Under the pieces are notes generated by a model that did no database searches, was not told where the DNA came from, and worked only from the letters and a program-made list of their open reading frames with translations. This document shows, in pieces, positions 42,787-54,300 of a stretch of 64,000 nucleotides of DNA. A program made the translations under genes and the position numbers. Origin of the DNA: Amphibalanus amphitrite (lineage: Eukaryota; Arthropoda; Thecostraca; Balanomorpha; Balanidae); NCBI RefSeq assembly GCF_019059575.1, contig NW_024881540.1, forward strand, positions 992,001 through 1,056,000. Reading direction: 5' to 3'. Each line of letters starts with the position of its first letter. The first letter of the stretch is position 1.

Positions 42787-44914
42787 TTAACCCTCGCGGG
42801 CCCGGGGGGGGCGTTTTTCGCCCCCCCTGGCGAATATTTGCGATAGCTCCCGAACGCTTAGGGATAGGAAAGCGAAACTTTCAGTACCTTTTCTCCCATC
42901 AATTTGACATCTTCTGAAGTAAAAAATTTGGACCTAGCCCCATTGATGACGTCACAAGGTCCATTTTTCTAGACCCCTGCACGGCAAATTTCGGCGTCAC
43001 AGACGCAAACTTCAAATAGCTGCTAAAAATAGAGTTTTAGAGATAAAGACAAATTACGAGCCGTAGCGTTGTCAGCGCGGCCACCGGCTGGGCGCCTTCC
43101 GTAATAACGGAACACCCGGGCCGCACGCACAGCCGTTCCGTAATTGGGGGATGTAGTGATGGCCATGAAAATAAAAGACGTAATTGCGAATAAAGTGGTA
43201 CCAATCGAGTTGAAATACCATCAACAGAGTCCTAAAAATATTTTTTACAATATTGTATTTCAATGTTTCCAATATTCATCGCAAATGTCTTATTTTCTGA
43301 GGATTTTCTTCCACTGTTGTGACACCTTCAGCACTATGGGCGCCATGCTTCTTTGAAGACGAGTGTGGAGGTATTGCGGCGGCGTATGGTTCTTCTACAA
43401 AGATATGTCTTGGAGAGTCCTATCGAATGTCACCTCGCGGGACTTGGTAGGGATCATTGGCTCTTAAGATATCGGTGGTAAACGCGTTCGGTCATATTAA
43501 TACCCGAACACGCAAAAACTCTGTCGGCGATGAGATTTGAACCCATGACCTTCCTCTATATTTTCCAGTCGGAAGTTTTTTTACCCCCAAGGTACCAGTT
43601 GGGTATTTGTCGAATGATGCCGAAACAAGCACCAGTAGTTTTAGAATTGATAGCTCTATCAGTATAGCTTGAAGGTGGCGTACCCACTGATATAATGTAA
43701 GACGAGGAAGCCAGCAAAGTCCCAAATCATAGAATTTCACCACCAACCCAATGTTAAAGAGACCCGACTTTGGGTGCTTCTACCCCCCAGGTACCACCTC
43801 AGTTTTTAAGAAATGCACGATTAGACGACTGATATTGATAGAGCTTGAAACAAGGAACGTTTTGAGGCTGAAGGTGGCGGTACACATTGCGCCAGTTTTA
43901 TTTGAGTTCAAGTAAAATTCAATTTTGTACGTTTTTTCAATGGAAAAAGGGTAACGCCAGAACATATCAAAAAGGTCCGTGGCCACGCTGACAACGCTAC
44001 GCACGGTTGTGTAGCGTTTGACCTAGAGAAAAATAGAAAAATAGTTTTGGTGACCTGAGGTCAGAGGTCAGGTCAACGACCCCGAAATGTGGTTTTAGTT
44101 TTTCGCAAATAACTTCGACAAAAACGGTCCTAGAGCTACGGCAATGGTACCATCGCATTCGCCTTGTCAAGCCGCGTCGAATGATGTATATTTTGTTCGG
44201 AAAAGGTCAAGTTTTATGTTGACCTCATGTGACCTCGAATGACCTCTGGTTGACCTTGACACATGAGAGGTCATTTATGATGGATGTTTACCCGCTGATC
44301 ACGAATCTGGCATCTATTTTCCTCTAAGCCTTCATTTAGAGCTTCTGGACGGCAAAATTGTCTTATTTATTATTACTAACTTGAATCAGTGAAATAGCCT
44401 CTAGCAGGGATACTCTTCTGTGACCTTGACCTTTGAGCAGCCTTGTATCGTAGGATGAACCACAAATAGGGAACTGATAAGCCTCAAAACATTTCAAAAC
44501 ATCTTGGAAGCTAGCACGCAAGATGTGCGAAAAAGTGCCAAGTTTGAGGTCAATTTTTAGCGTGACCTTGACCTTGACCTTTAATTTTAAGCACATTTTC
44601 GGAATCCTCAGATGCTCTACTTTCGTTTGACACCCAATTTTGCCGGTTTGATGCAGCCTGCCGTCCTCTAGAAGGCTTACTTTGAGATCACTACACATGT
44701 GCCGGTTTTTGCCTTTGACCTTGACCTCTGACCTTGAAAATTGACCTGAGGTCAAAAATTTTAGGTGCTTTAGAATCGTCTCGTAAGGACCTTTCGTTTG
44801 GTATCGCTTTTGTTTCCGTAGCTCCCTTATTTACGGAGTTAGACAGGGGGGGCGAAAAACGCCCCCCCCCGGGCTGCGGTGGTTGGGATTACCCCCCGGG
44901 CCCGGCCGGGTTAA
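42787..44914. mobile_element. TTAA-flanked MITE, head GCGTTTTTCGC, with an internal insertion
   Basis: TTAA at 42,787-42,790 and 44,911-44,914. Left end TTAACCCTCGCGGGCCCGG; right end reads inward TTAACCCGGCCGGGCCCGG, with a second motif (ACCGCAGCCCGGGG) further in. Heads are GCGTTTTTCGC and GCGAAAAACGC, exact complements. After removing the insert at 43,063-44,000 the length is about 1,190 bp, like the other large families. The body carries TGACCTTGACCTCTGACC near 44,716 and many half-sites. Confidence 0.87.
43063..44000. mobile_element. Unclassified insertion with about 23-bp inverted ends
   Basis: GTAGCGTTGTCAGCGCGGCC at the left is inverted at the right (GGCCACGCTGACAACGCTAC), one mismatch in 20. 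The 938-bp insert lies within a TTAA element. No clear target duplication was found. Non-coding as far as seen. Confidence 0.6.
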
Positions 44915-45415
44915 AGGGACTATCCCACCTTTAACATGGGGTTTGAGTTGAGATAGCCAAGTTTGCGGCGAGGTTCAGAAACCACTATCTATCTAGGTTG
45001 CAACCCCCGCGGCCTCTTGGTGTTGACGAAATTCGTTCCCTTCATTTGAAAATGGGCCTTGTACAAGGCCCTATCTTCAACATGGAGCGACCGTTAGTGT
45101 GACGTCACCTCGTTTAGTCATTCTGATTTAAATGGGTTTGTTCGTTGAAAAATCGCTTAAAACTTGGCCTGAACTTTGTTGTGGTGCCTACAGAGTAAAA
45201 AGAATCAGCTTTATGACAGTAATGTGGCCTGGGGAAGGAGGTGATTTTGGGCTGTGACGTCACATATTTGAAAGTTTGTGTTTGGAATATGGGAAGCCTA
45301 AGATGTTTAATGAAAAATAAATGCCAGAACCGTGTTCCTGGGCATCCAATCTATAAAGTCGGGCACAATTTAACTGGTTTTAACAACATTTTAGAAGGTG
45401 GGATAGTCCCTTTAA
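44911..45415. mobile_element. TTAA-bounded MITE with AGGGACTATCCCACCTT ends
   Basis: The 505-bp element starts TTAAAGGGACTATCCCACC and ends GGTGGGATAGTCCCTTTAA, a perfect inverted repeat of 19 bases including TTAA. It abuts the previous TTAA element and shares its TTAA. It has no G-run hairpin and no half-site arrays, so it is a different TTAA-targeting family. Confidence 0.88.
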
Positions 45416-48400
45416 TGTGAGATGTTCTCTGAGAACTTGAACGAAATCTGTCGGATTTCTTTTTATAGAAAATGACGTTTTAGTGACGTGACGACGAAGT
45501 TGAGTTATCGGCAGATTTTAACAAAAAATTTAATTAAATCGGTGTACATAATCCACCGATTAGCCGGCTCAGCCACATTTGAACTCATAACGTGGCCATA
45601 AGTTACTGAGCAAATATAGGAACCACCGAGCAGATTTGCGCAGCTACATCGGAGCCCGAGTCTGCGTGGTCACCATCCTTTAGTCATTTAACATTATATC
45701 TCTGGTATCCTTCATATATTCGAGGATACTTTGTCAGTGCGCCGAATGTTCATAGGTAAATTCCTGCTTGTGTACAATGCCCACAGATTACAATACCAAA
45801 GCCTAACCACATATTTCTTATGGATGACAGTTTTGATGGGGTTATGAAGTACCAACATCGGCAAAATTTGCCACATTCTGCGCAATGGGGATTCAAAAGT
45901 GTATGATAAACTCCCTTACATCTACTTTTTTTCTTAAAAGATACAGGTGTTAGTATTTGGGATTGGTCTTTAATCTATTGTCACATTAGCACGCTCCAGA
46001 TATGTAATTTCAAAATAATACATCAAACTCTCGTCGGCTTTAATGACGCCTGAGCCAACTAAGCGTAGACACATTTTAAAGCTTAATGGCGTGAACCACA
46101 AGGCCACTTCAGACGAATGAACAGTCGCAGCTATCGCCTCCCACCCCTCAGCCGGAAGCCGGCGGTGCCTGTGGACAGGTGAGGTGCACGCCTCAGTGGT
46201 GGGTGTGTCGGCGTGCACCCCAGCCATTGGCGGGGGAGGGGGAGGGGCCCAGACGGCCCCTGACCGCCGCTGACCTTGTCCCGGCTCCGCCGGTCTGTCG
46301 CCCCACCTGGCCCGACTCATGGGAGGGACGGCCGACCGGCCTTCGGTGCACCATATGGCAGCTCCGCTGGCCTTCGGTGCCACCATATGGCAGCTCCGTC
46401 ACGCTGGAGTTCCCCTAACGTTGATACAGCTCAATCTCGACTTTATTTTAGCTGCGAAATGCGAGGCTCTCTATGTGCTCCGCTGTGTGACCTCTCGTTT
46501 GCAAACATTCTGTAATGAAATAGTTCACCCTATATGTATTGTATATTGTATAACCGTAGACCTCTGTACACCTTTACAGAGATCAGAGATGTCAGAGGTC
46601 AGGTGTACGGAGGTCCATGGCATAACATCAGTCTGCGCTATATTAAAGTTACAACATGAATAGGGGACACCTATAGAAATATGGTGTAGGAACTAGGAAC
46701 TCGATAACGCATGAACACTAAACAATTTTGACTTTTGAGCATACTCGATCTCATAGAACTTTTGGTCTTTTTATCTATTGATGGAACCGTGGACCTAATG
46801 CTTTTTTAATACTTTTTTGAACTCTTCGCAAAGGACTACCAATATTATCGCGGGATGCTCCAGTGCGAACTACCAATGCACTGTGAGGTTGATATAATAA
46901 TTTCAATTATCGTATTTTTGGCGTCTATTAAAACACAAATGTAATGAAGGTGGTCTCTCCGGAAATGTCCGCGTTCAATTCAAGCCCGAATAATTCAAGG
47001 CGTGAGGCGAGCTCTAGATGAGAGAAGATTCCGGTGACCCCAGCCGGCATCTGACCACCGCGCTGGGAGCGGCCCCGGCCGGGGTCAGGCGCGTGTTGTC
47101 GCTCTGGCAGAGGTCAGCGGGAGCGCGCGATCCTGGGTCACAGGTCAGGGCGGGGGGCTGTAACGACCCAGCGCCACGCCACGGGGCGCTCCGCAGGGCG
47201 GGGCCGCCGGGCCGACAGCTCAGAAGGCCAGTAGAAAGGATCGAGGTCGAAACACATGGCCAATGGAGGCGGAACCAGATCGCTCATGAGATAAAGATAG
47301 ATCGTCATGCACGAGATAAAAGAACGTCATAGCATGTGTCTACTACTCGTATTATGGTAGTAACTAGTAATATCTTAATAGCAAAAACCGTGAGCGATTA
47401 GAAGACCGACATTGAAAGTGAGGTCCTCAAATTTAAGATACGATTGATCGCATGGTCTCCGCACATTTCCAGCATGATTTTGAACCCGGAAGTTATTAAC
47501 CGCTATCTCTCGGCACTTTTATAAAGGCATCCGTTTGCCAAAAGTAGGTATTTTGATTTTAGTCAAGACCATAAAACACTAAATGAGCTGCAGGCGATCT
47601 TAGTCAAAAAGCAGTTCTTGCCCCGCTGCGACGAAGCATGTGAAAAACACTGGTATAATTTTCACTTCTTCAAAAGCCGTGACATTAAATTGCATTGCTG
47701 TGGTCAGTGGATGGCGGCCGCGTTACAAAGACAAATCCGAAATTTGTACGCACTAGAATAGGTTTGCTTAAGACGTGGGTGTAGTTTTGTACATGGCTTG
47801 GTAATGCCTTATCCCTATGAATAATTTTGAAATTTTAACATTGGTCCTATGGCGCTGCAAGGTAAGGGTGGATTTGATAACCAAACCATTGCTTGGAGCC
47901 CTATACCAAATCAATACTTTCTCAGAATATCAGAAATGCTTTCAGGAAGTGACGCCCATGTTTCCAAACACACATGCATTTTTAACCAGATGGGCGAAGA
48001 GTATGAAATGCTACGAAAAATCAGCGCGAACTGTTTGAACGAGTCAGTGTGCAGCGGCAGGGAGCTTCCACTAAACATAAGCTATAAATAAATAAATAGA
48101 TATATATAAATTATAGTCATTCTCTTTTGCGAGAGACGACGGTTCCGATCGTGCACGACACTCACCTTTTCTGCCACAGTGCCACCGCACGTCACGGCCT
48201 CTAGCCGTGAATGTCGGCCTGGGCGTTACTTAATACCGCCGCCAAGGCTATAGAACTCCAGGCAAGGACACCAGCCGTTTGACCTTGAACGCCGCCGGCC
48301 GGCCGATGACGTCATTGGAGGCAAGCCGGCTCGGCGGACACACAAGGCGAATGCATAACGGAGGGGCGTTGGTTAACGTTGCGGGAGCCGGGGAGATATT

Positions 48401-48884
48401 TTAATGTGGTTGCATACCACCATTGTTATGTTGATTGATCTACAGACTGCATTCTTTTAAACCTCGATGCATCCTAGGCCTGGATGGTGCGTACATTCGT
48501 GGAACGATCACCCCGTCCGACGTCCGTGGTCGAAGCTGTCATAGTATTAAAGACACTAAGACAGGTGCAATAACGGCGATCCGATCCCGTCTCTGGCGAA
48601 TCTAGAGGGGTCGTAAGGACCCAGGCCGAATCTGACCGTCTATTTTTAGGGAAACGGGGTGGGTGAATTGACAACCGATGGCTGATGAGAAGGGATCCCG
48701 TCGTCGATTGTTGTTTGACAGACAACACATGTTGTACTGGGCGTATGACCATCAGAGGTAATGCCTGAACGTAGGCAAGCATAATTGTTCTGTCATACTG
48801 TTTAGGAATATAAAATGGTAATGGAGATTATTGAGGATATGATCTCTACATTACAGGAATTCACTAATTACTACGGCCCATAGG
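45416..48884. other. Mostly unassigned sequence; TTAA-element remnant at the start
   Basis: 45,416-45,500 (CGAAATCTGTCGGATTTC, GACGTTTTAGTGACGT) reads like the body of a large TTAA element without an end. 46,180-46,400 is GC-rich with a short direct repeat CCATATGGCAGCTCCG (46,352 and 46,382). 46,558-46,618 forms a stem-loop. 47,020-47,230 is another GC-rich patch. No frame here has recognisable domains, and no tRNA or rRNA is seen. Confidence 0.4.
46558..46618. repeat. Short inverted repeat (stem-loop)
   Basis: GACCTCTGTACACCT is inverted as AGGTGTACGGAGGTC with one mismatch, enclosing about 30 bases that themselves contain CAGAGATCAGAGATGTCAG. The function is unknown. Confidence 0.6.
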
Positions 48885-49615
48885 CAGGGTTGCCAGACTT
48901 GGCGATATGTCGCCAATTTGGCGAATTTTGGAAGTCATTGGCGATAGAAGCACGGCGTTTGGCGATAGGCGATAAAACGTCAAATATTGGCGAATTTCCA
49001 GAGTTCGCCTCCAAATCGCCGAATATTATTTTAAAAAATAAACAAAACAAAGCAAAAAACATCGTTACGAAATGTTTCGTAATCTGATTAATTTAACCTT
49101 CCAACGTTTCATATTAGGCACTCAAATATATAATGTTCCTAACATTTAACCTAACATCCGAACATTTAATATAAATATAAAATGTTCCTGATGAAAATAT
49201 CTTCTGAACCACATCTCGCACGACCTTTGCTCAGGGGTGGAGATATGTCAAAATGTCAGGGGGGTCCAGGCCGGGCAGATGGAGGCGGGCTGGATGCAGT
49301 ACCATTGACTTACATAGCAGTAATTCGTTTTCAGGGGGCAGGGGGCAGGGGTCCTGCCCCCCGACCCCCCCCCCGAGATCTCCACCTCTGCCTTTGCTAT
49401 TTTATTTGGCGCTGGTTAAGGTACGCTGTTATGTAGATGAACATGAGAAACGAGATAGGTAAATCGTGAACTAGGAAACGAATCGTGAACACGGTTACAC
49501 GAACGCCAACTTGCGCTGCTACGTATGCTTATACAGTGCATCCTATTTGGCGAATTTTGGCGAAATTCGAGGGGCGAATTTGGCGATAAGGACCATTTTG
49601 GATCTGGCAACCCTG
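48885..49615. mobile_element. hAT MITE (CAGGGTTGCCAGA ends), copy 2, TSD CCCATAGG
   Basis: The 731-bp insert has the perfect duplication CCCATAGG (48,877-48,884 and 49,616-49,623). It is the reverse complement of 40,296-41,027 with very few differences, mainly in G-run length, so both copies moved recently. Non-coding. Confidence 0.95.
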
Positions 49616-49623
49616 CCCATAGG

Positions 49624-51327
49624 GGCACCGCCGGAGCTGTTGTTTTGCCATCGGTCCCAGGCAACTCCAGGGAGCTGCAGTACCCGGCGGCCAAAGCGGC
49701 CACCTCGTCGACTCGCAGGTCCTGTGGGATTCCGTGATGCTTTAGTGCTTCACCCACAGAAACACGGGCATAGCAGTAGGATGTGGGGCTAGGTGTCTGT
49801 CCACCTCTTCATTGAAAGAACAACGTATACAGCGCCTGGTCCCGCCGAAGCTCGGTATCGACCGTGACTTATTCACAACTGGCGGATCCAGGAAGGGGTC
49901 TTGGACACTGCGGGGGCTTACACCCCAAAAAGGTTTCTCGGAATTAATTAAAAAAAAAACTCGGATTTCGATTCCTTGCGCACTGCTGTGCGGTGTGATT
50001 AACGGCAACATTTCCTCAGAAAAGTTGTGAAGTTTTCTTTGATTCTCGAAAAGCGATTTCGGGCGCTGCCAATGTGGGGGAAGACATTTGCCCCAAATGC
50101 CTTCCCCTGGATCCGCCAGTGGGTTGCCCCACTCCGAGCTTGACTAAAAACGTCTTCAAACCCCACCAGAAACCGATGGTAAGGTGAATTTAAATCCAAT
50201 AACTCATCTCTGTCTGCCCGCCTAAATATACAACACATGGTAGTTGGTACGGCACCCGGCCCTGTCTGAGCTAATGAGCCGATCGCGATATTTTCGGCTT
50301 TCCCCATCCCAAGCTCGATTAGAAACGTTTTCCTTCCCCACCCGATTTCTGATGTCAATTCAAATTCAATACCTCATCTCTGTCTGCCCGACCATAACCC
50401 ATTCATTGCACACCGTTCAGCGCCCCGCCCCGCCAGAAGTATCCTAGCGCGCTGAGCAGCTGCCTCCAGCCGCGTCATAGCGAGGCCCCGCGTGGCCCAT
50501 AAATTAATACATTGCGCGAATAGCCGTGTCGCCCCCCTGACCGCCGCCAACTATCGGCACGGAAGTAGCCACGGTCTACAGTTTCATACTCCCACCGGAT
50601 TTCCATGCTGCCAAGTCAACCGTGCGATGGCCGCAGTGTTACTTACACTTAGCATTGGATGGTTATCTGGGACTGCCATGGTGGCTACCGCGCGGTGAGG
50701 TGAGGGGCGGGGAGGCGTAACATACAGCGTAACATGAGCTTTGCAATGGTCCGGCTTATATGCATGGATTGTTCAAATTTACAGTCGCGTGGACTTGGCG
50801 TGGACAGGCGCGCTTGGGGCTGGAGTGGGTACCTACCACATGCTGGTGGCGTAATTGAGGCAGAGCCGGGTTTCACATTCTCCATCAGCGATCCTTGGCA
50901 TAAAGTTGGCGTTTCTTCATACGAACGTATATTTTTGACACTACGCTTTATGTTTCATAATCGTCATCCCTTCAAGTTATCGACGACACCGTCGCGATGG
51001 GAATCATTTTTTACTCAGACTATCACACGACCCCAACATATGTACTCTTAAGTGGCACTTTGTCAACAAATATCTCTCGTAGTCGTTTGTTTGACTTCGA
51101 TCCCAATTGTTACATGCACGCACCTTTCCACCATGCCCGTCTGTATTATTCTCCCTCGCCGCCAAGACTGACGTCCCCCGGGCTAATTTAGCGAAGCCGC
51201 ATTTGGAGTGGCATATGTAACGCATTGCATTTACGGCGAGAAAGTCCTTCTCAACCAACAAAACATTAGAGCCCAACACTTTCCAGGGATCTCCGTATAC
51301 AGCCTCAAATATCAAGGCTTGTGTGTC
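49624..51327. other. Downstream flank of the methyltransferase gene; no gene recognised
   Basis: Apart from a small MITE at 49,878-50,120 this is unassigned. Two related stretches near 50,130-50,210 and 50,290-50,400 share CTCATCTCTGTCTGCCCG and CTCGA-TTAGAAACGTTTTC-like phrases, a degenerate direct duplication. No clear AATAAA was found on the minus strand shortly after the methyltransferase stop. Confidence 0.4.
49878..50120. mobile_element. Small MITE with ACTGGCGGATCCAGG ends
   Basis: ACTGGCGGATCCAGG at the left is inverted as CCTGGATCCGCCAGT at the right, a perfect 15-bp inverted repeat. Ends of this type are hAT-like, but no 8-bp duplication is evident. About 243 bp, non-coding. Confidence 0.7.
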
Positions 51328-54300
51328 TTAGAGCTTCTGGTAGATGTAGGTGATGCCCTGCTTGCTGAAGAAGTAGTGGTCGGTGACGTATCGGTCGACA
51401 CGGCGCCACTTTCCGGCGTCCTCCAGATCGTCCATGTGCCGGTCCAGACGGTGGTACTCCGGTACAGTGACCAGGTACTCGTACCGCATAGAGTTGATCA
51501 CGTAACCGCCTGAGGTGCATGAAAGCCGTCATGGAAGCCACGCGTCAGACTGTGGAGGCAGCGCGCGCACAGAAGTATTTCCTTGCGCAAAAAAAAGTTA
51601 TAATGATGCATACACACACACAAGGAAAAAATGGGGCACTTGTTTAATGTGTCGTGAAAAACAAAGATATAAGGCGTAAAATTGTCTTCCTTCCAGCACA
51701 GGTCAATGGCCACATCGGTATTCTGCGGACGGCGATGGAATATCTCGTCAAGTTACACGAAACAACAAACAATGCACGTTTTGTTCTCAGCCGTGTACTA
51801 ACCGGGTTTGCAGATTCGAATCATTTCATCGAGGGCCTCCGGTGGACAGTGGCCCTGCACGAATCCACCGGCTATCACCACGGCGTCATAGGTGCTCTCG
51901 GCCACCTCCGTCTGATGCAGACCAATCGTGTCCTGCGAGAAACAGCAACAAAATTGTTGACTTTGTGAGAGTAACAAAGTAGAGTACGCACACATATACA
52001 GTCAACTTCCTACAGTCAACTTCCAGAGAACGAGGTCAGGTTTTTCATTTTGCTTTTCAAGTTACATCTATTTTCATGCAGGCAATAGGTAATCGGATAG
52101 AAATGGAAATAGGCACTATATTATATAGGTAGGTACTCCACACAATTTTTCCTCGCGAGTTTTTCTTTTACAAAAAAATACATATATTGCGACCAAACGT
52201 ATTTAATTCGGAGAGCAGTAACTTTAATTCAGCGCAAAATAAGAGCGTTTCTAAGCGTATGCTTACAACCAGCTTCCGTCTGAACCGTGCATTTCTCTGT
52301 GCATGCCGAAGTTAACACCCACATGTATGAAGTTCTGGTAGACGCCCCGTTTCTCGGCTTCAACTATCATCTCCCGGCAGGGGTCCAGTGCATCGATGTT
52401 CCGAAAGCCCTCCTCGTGTATCTGTGATAAAAAGTGAGGAGACAGTCAGACTAAAGAGAGCAGAAAGGGAAGACACAGTCAGACTTACGGGTGTGACAGT
52501 CAAATGTTAATGAAGTGCCGTTGTTCTCCCTTTCTCAGTAAATAACGGCGCTAATCGATTTTTCTCCTTTTCTTTTCGAGATACACTGAGGAAGGAAAAG
52601 TCATTCAATCATAATGTGTCGGCTGTATTGGGTGGCCTTGCTCACCGAATGCCGTAGAATTAATGGCGTACAATTAAAATAGAATAAAAATAAAAACAAA
52701 AATGACTAAATAATATGACCAAATACGAGACCAACTAAGATAGACCTTATAATAATGAGAGACCAAATGAAAAGACCAAATGAAAAATAAAGGATACCAT
52801 TATTGATATTTTGAAAATAGTATAGTATTTAATTGCATACCAAAACGACAAACAAAAAATCGTTGTTTGTTATAGAAATGTGTCATACTTTACAGTAAGG
52901 AAGCTATAGGAATAGTACGCATGAGAGTTTTCCTCAAACTTCAACTAGGAAATGGTTCGGACCATTTTTGAAACGGACGACAAGTGATGCTCGGAAGTCT
53001 GAAATGATCGTCAGACATGAATCAGCTCATGGACAGAAACCAGCCTATAAAACCTATTTAATTATGGCACGAGTGCACCCGTACTATGTTTGATCAAACA
53101 CCCGTTGATATGCACGTGTTTTGCAATGTCAATGACGGTACACTGAGCAGCTATATTTACCCTGTGGCCGACCAGGCCGGTGCCGGCAGCCACGTCCATC
53201 ACTCGGAGTTCGCAGCGCTGCAGCCTTCCGTTCTCAGGGAACACACGGCACAGCGCCTCGCAGACCAGCCGAGGCGCCGCGTAGTTCTCCGGATCGAAAT
53301 CCTGCCGATTGTCAAAGGACACCGATCAATGAGCAAATACGTCATTTTTTTTAGTCATATTAGCCGTTTTCACGATGGCTATCTGGTACACATTTGGGTG
53401 TAGATTAGGCGCAGATTTGGTGCAGATTCGGTAAAATTAGGTTATTCGTACTTCTTAACTTATCAGTTTTAGTTGCACTGAGGGCTGCGGAGTCGGAGTC
53501 GGAGTCGGAGTCGGAGTCGGTCGGAGTCGACAGTTGTGACCGGAGTCGGAGTCGGAGTCGGAGTCGATTTTAGAAACCCGATCCGGAGTCGGAGTCGGAG
53601 TCACCGAAAATCAGTCGACTCCGCAGCCGTGCTAGGTCTGCAGAGTCGGAGTCGGGAGTTGGAGTCGGTCGGAGTCGACAATTCTGCCCGGAGTCGGAGT
53701 CGGAGTCGGAGCTGGTTTTTGAAAGCCGGAGTCGGAGTCGGAGTTGGAGTCGCCGAAAATCCATCGACTCCGCAGCCCTACTTGCACAGATGCGTATACC
53801 TTATCTTTCCAATCATCAGACATTATTTCCGAGTAAATCACTGGAATACAATCATGATATGAAGATATTTGTTTGGCACATATTTGAGAGATTTGATTCG
53901 GAGAGAGATTTGGTACCTACATATTTGGATTTGGCACATATTTGGTCAAATAATTCGCCAGATAGCATGTCGTGAAAACGGCTCTTGTTTTGCACCTAAT
54001 TGAAATTTGCATGTTCAGCGACAAATATCCGAAATGCCAAGTACTTATTATTTACGGGAGCTTTTGAAAGCACCGTGGCTTTCTTCTTTAGCCTATGGGC
54101 AGTAAGACACACCTATAAAATTAATAAAATAATATAAGTAATTAAAGAGCAAACGAGGAAGAGAAGCTCAATATTGTTCGAGACACGCTTACGAGTACTT
54201 TAAGGGCCTTGACCATAACCAATATCATTAATTCAACCCAAGACGATAAATACCGATAAATACCGTCATCGCTTGAAAAGTGCACCTTTTCTGAGGAAAC

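Noticed and set aside
43500..43640. Possible tRNA or tRNA-derived SINE on the minus strand
   Set aside because: GGTTCAAATCTC resembles a B box, but no A box, cloverleaf or matching acceptor stem could be built. At most a decayed SINE fragment.
46179..47332. GC-rich frames (79-138 codons) as possible genes
   Set aside because: Overlapping frames on both strands in GC-rich DNA without motifs; one contains a short direct repeat. No evidence of coding.
52275..52322. Longer version of methyltransferase exon 3, using GTAAGC near 52,272
   Set aside because: The GTAAGC donor is a better match in sequence but shifts exon 4 out of the frame that encodes the conserved YDAVVIAGGF motif; CAT/GTGGGT keeps phase. 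Transcript data could reverse this.
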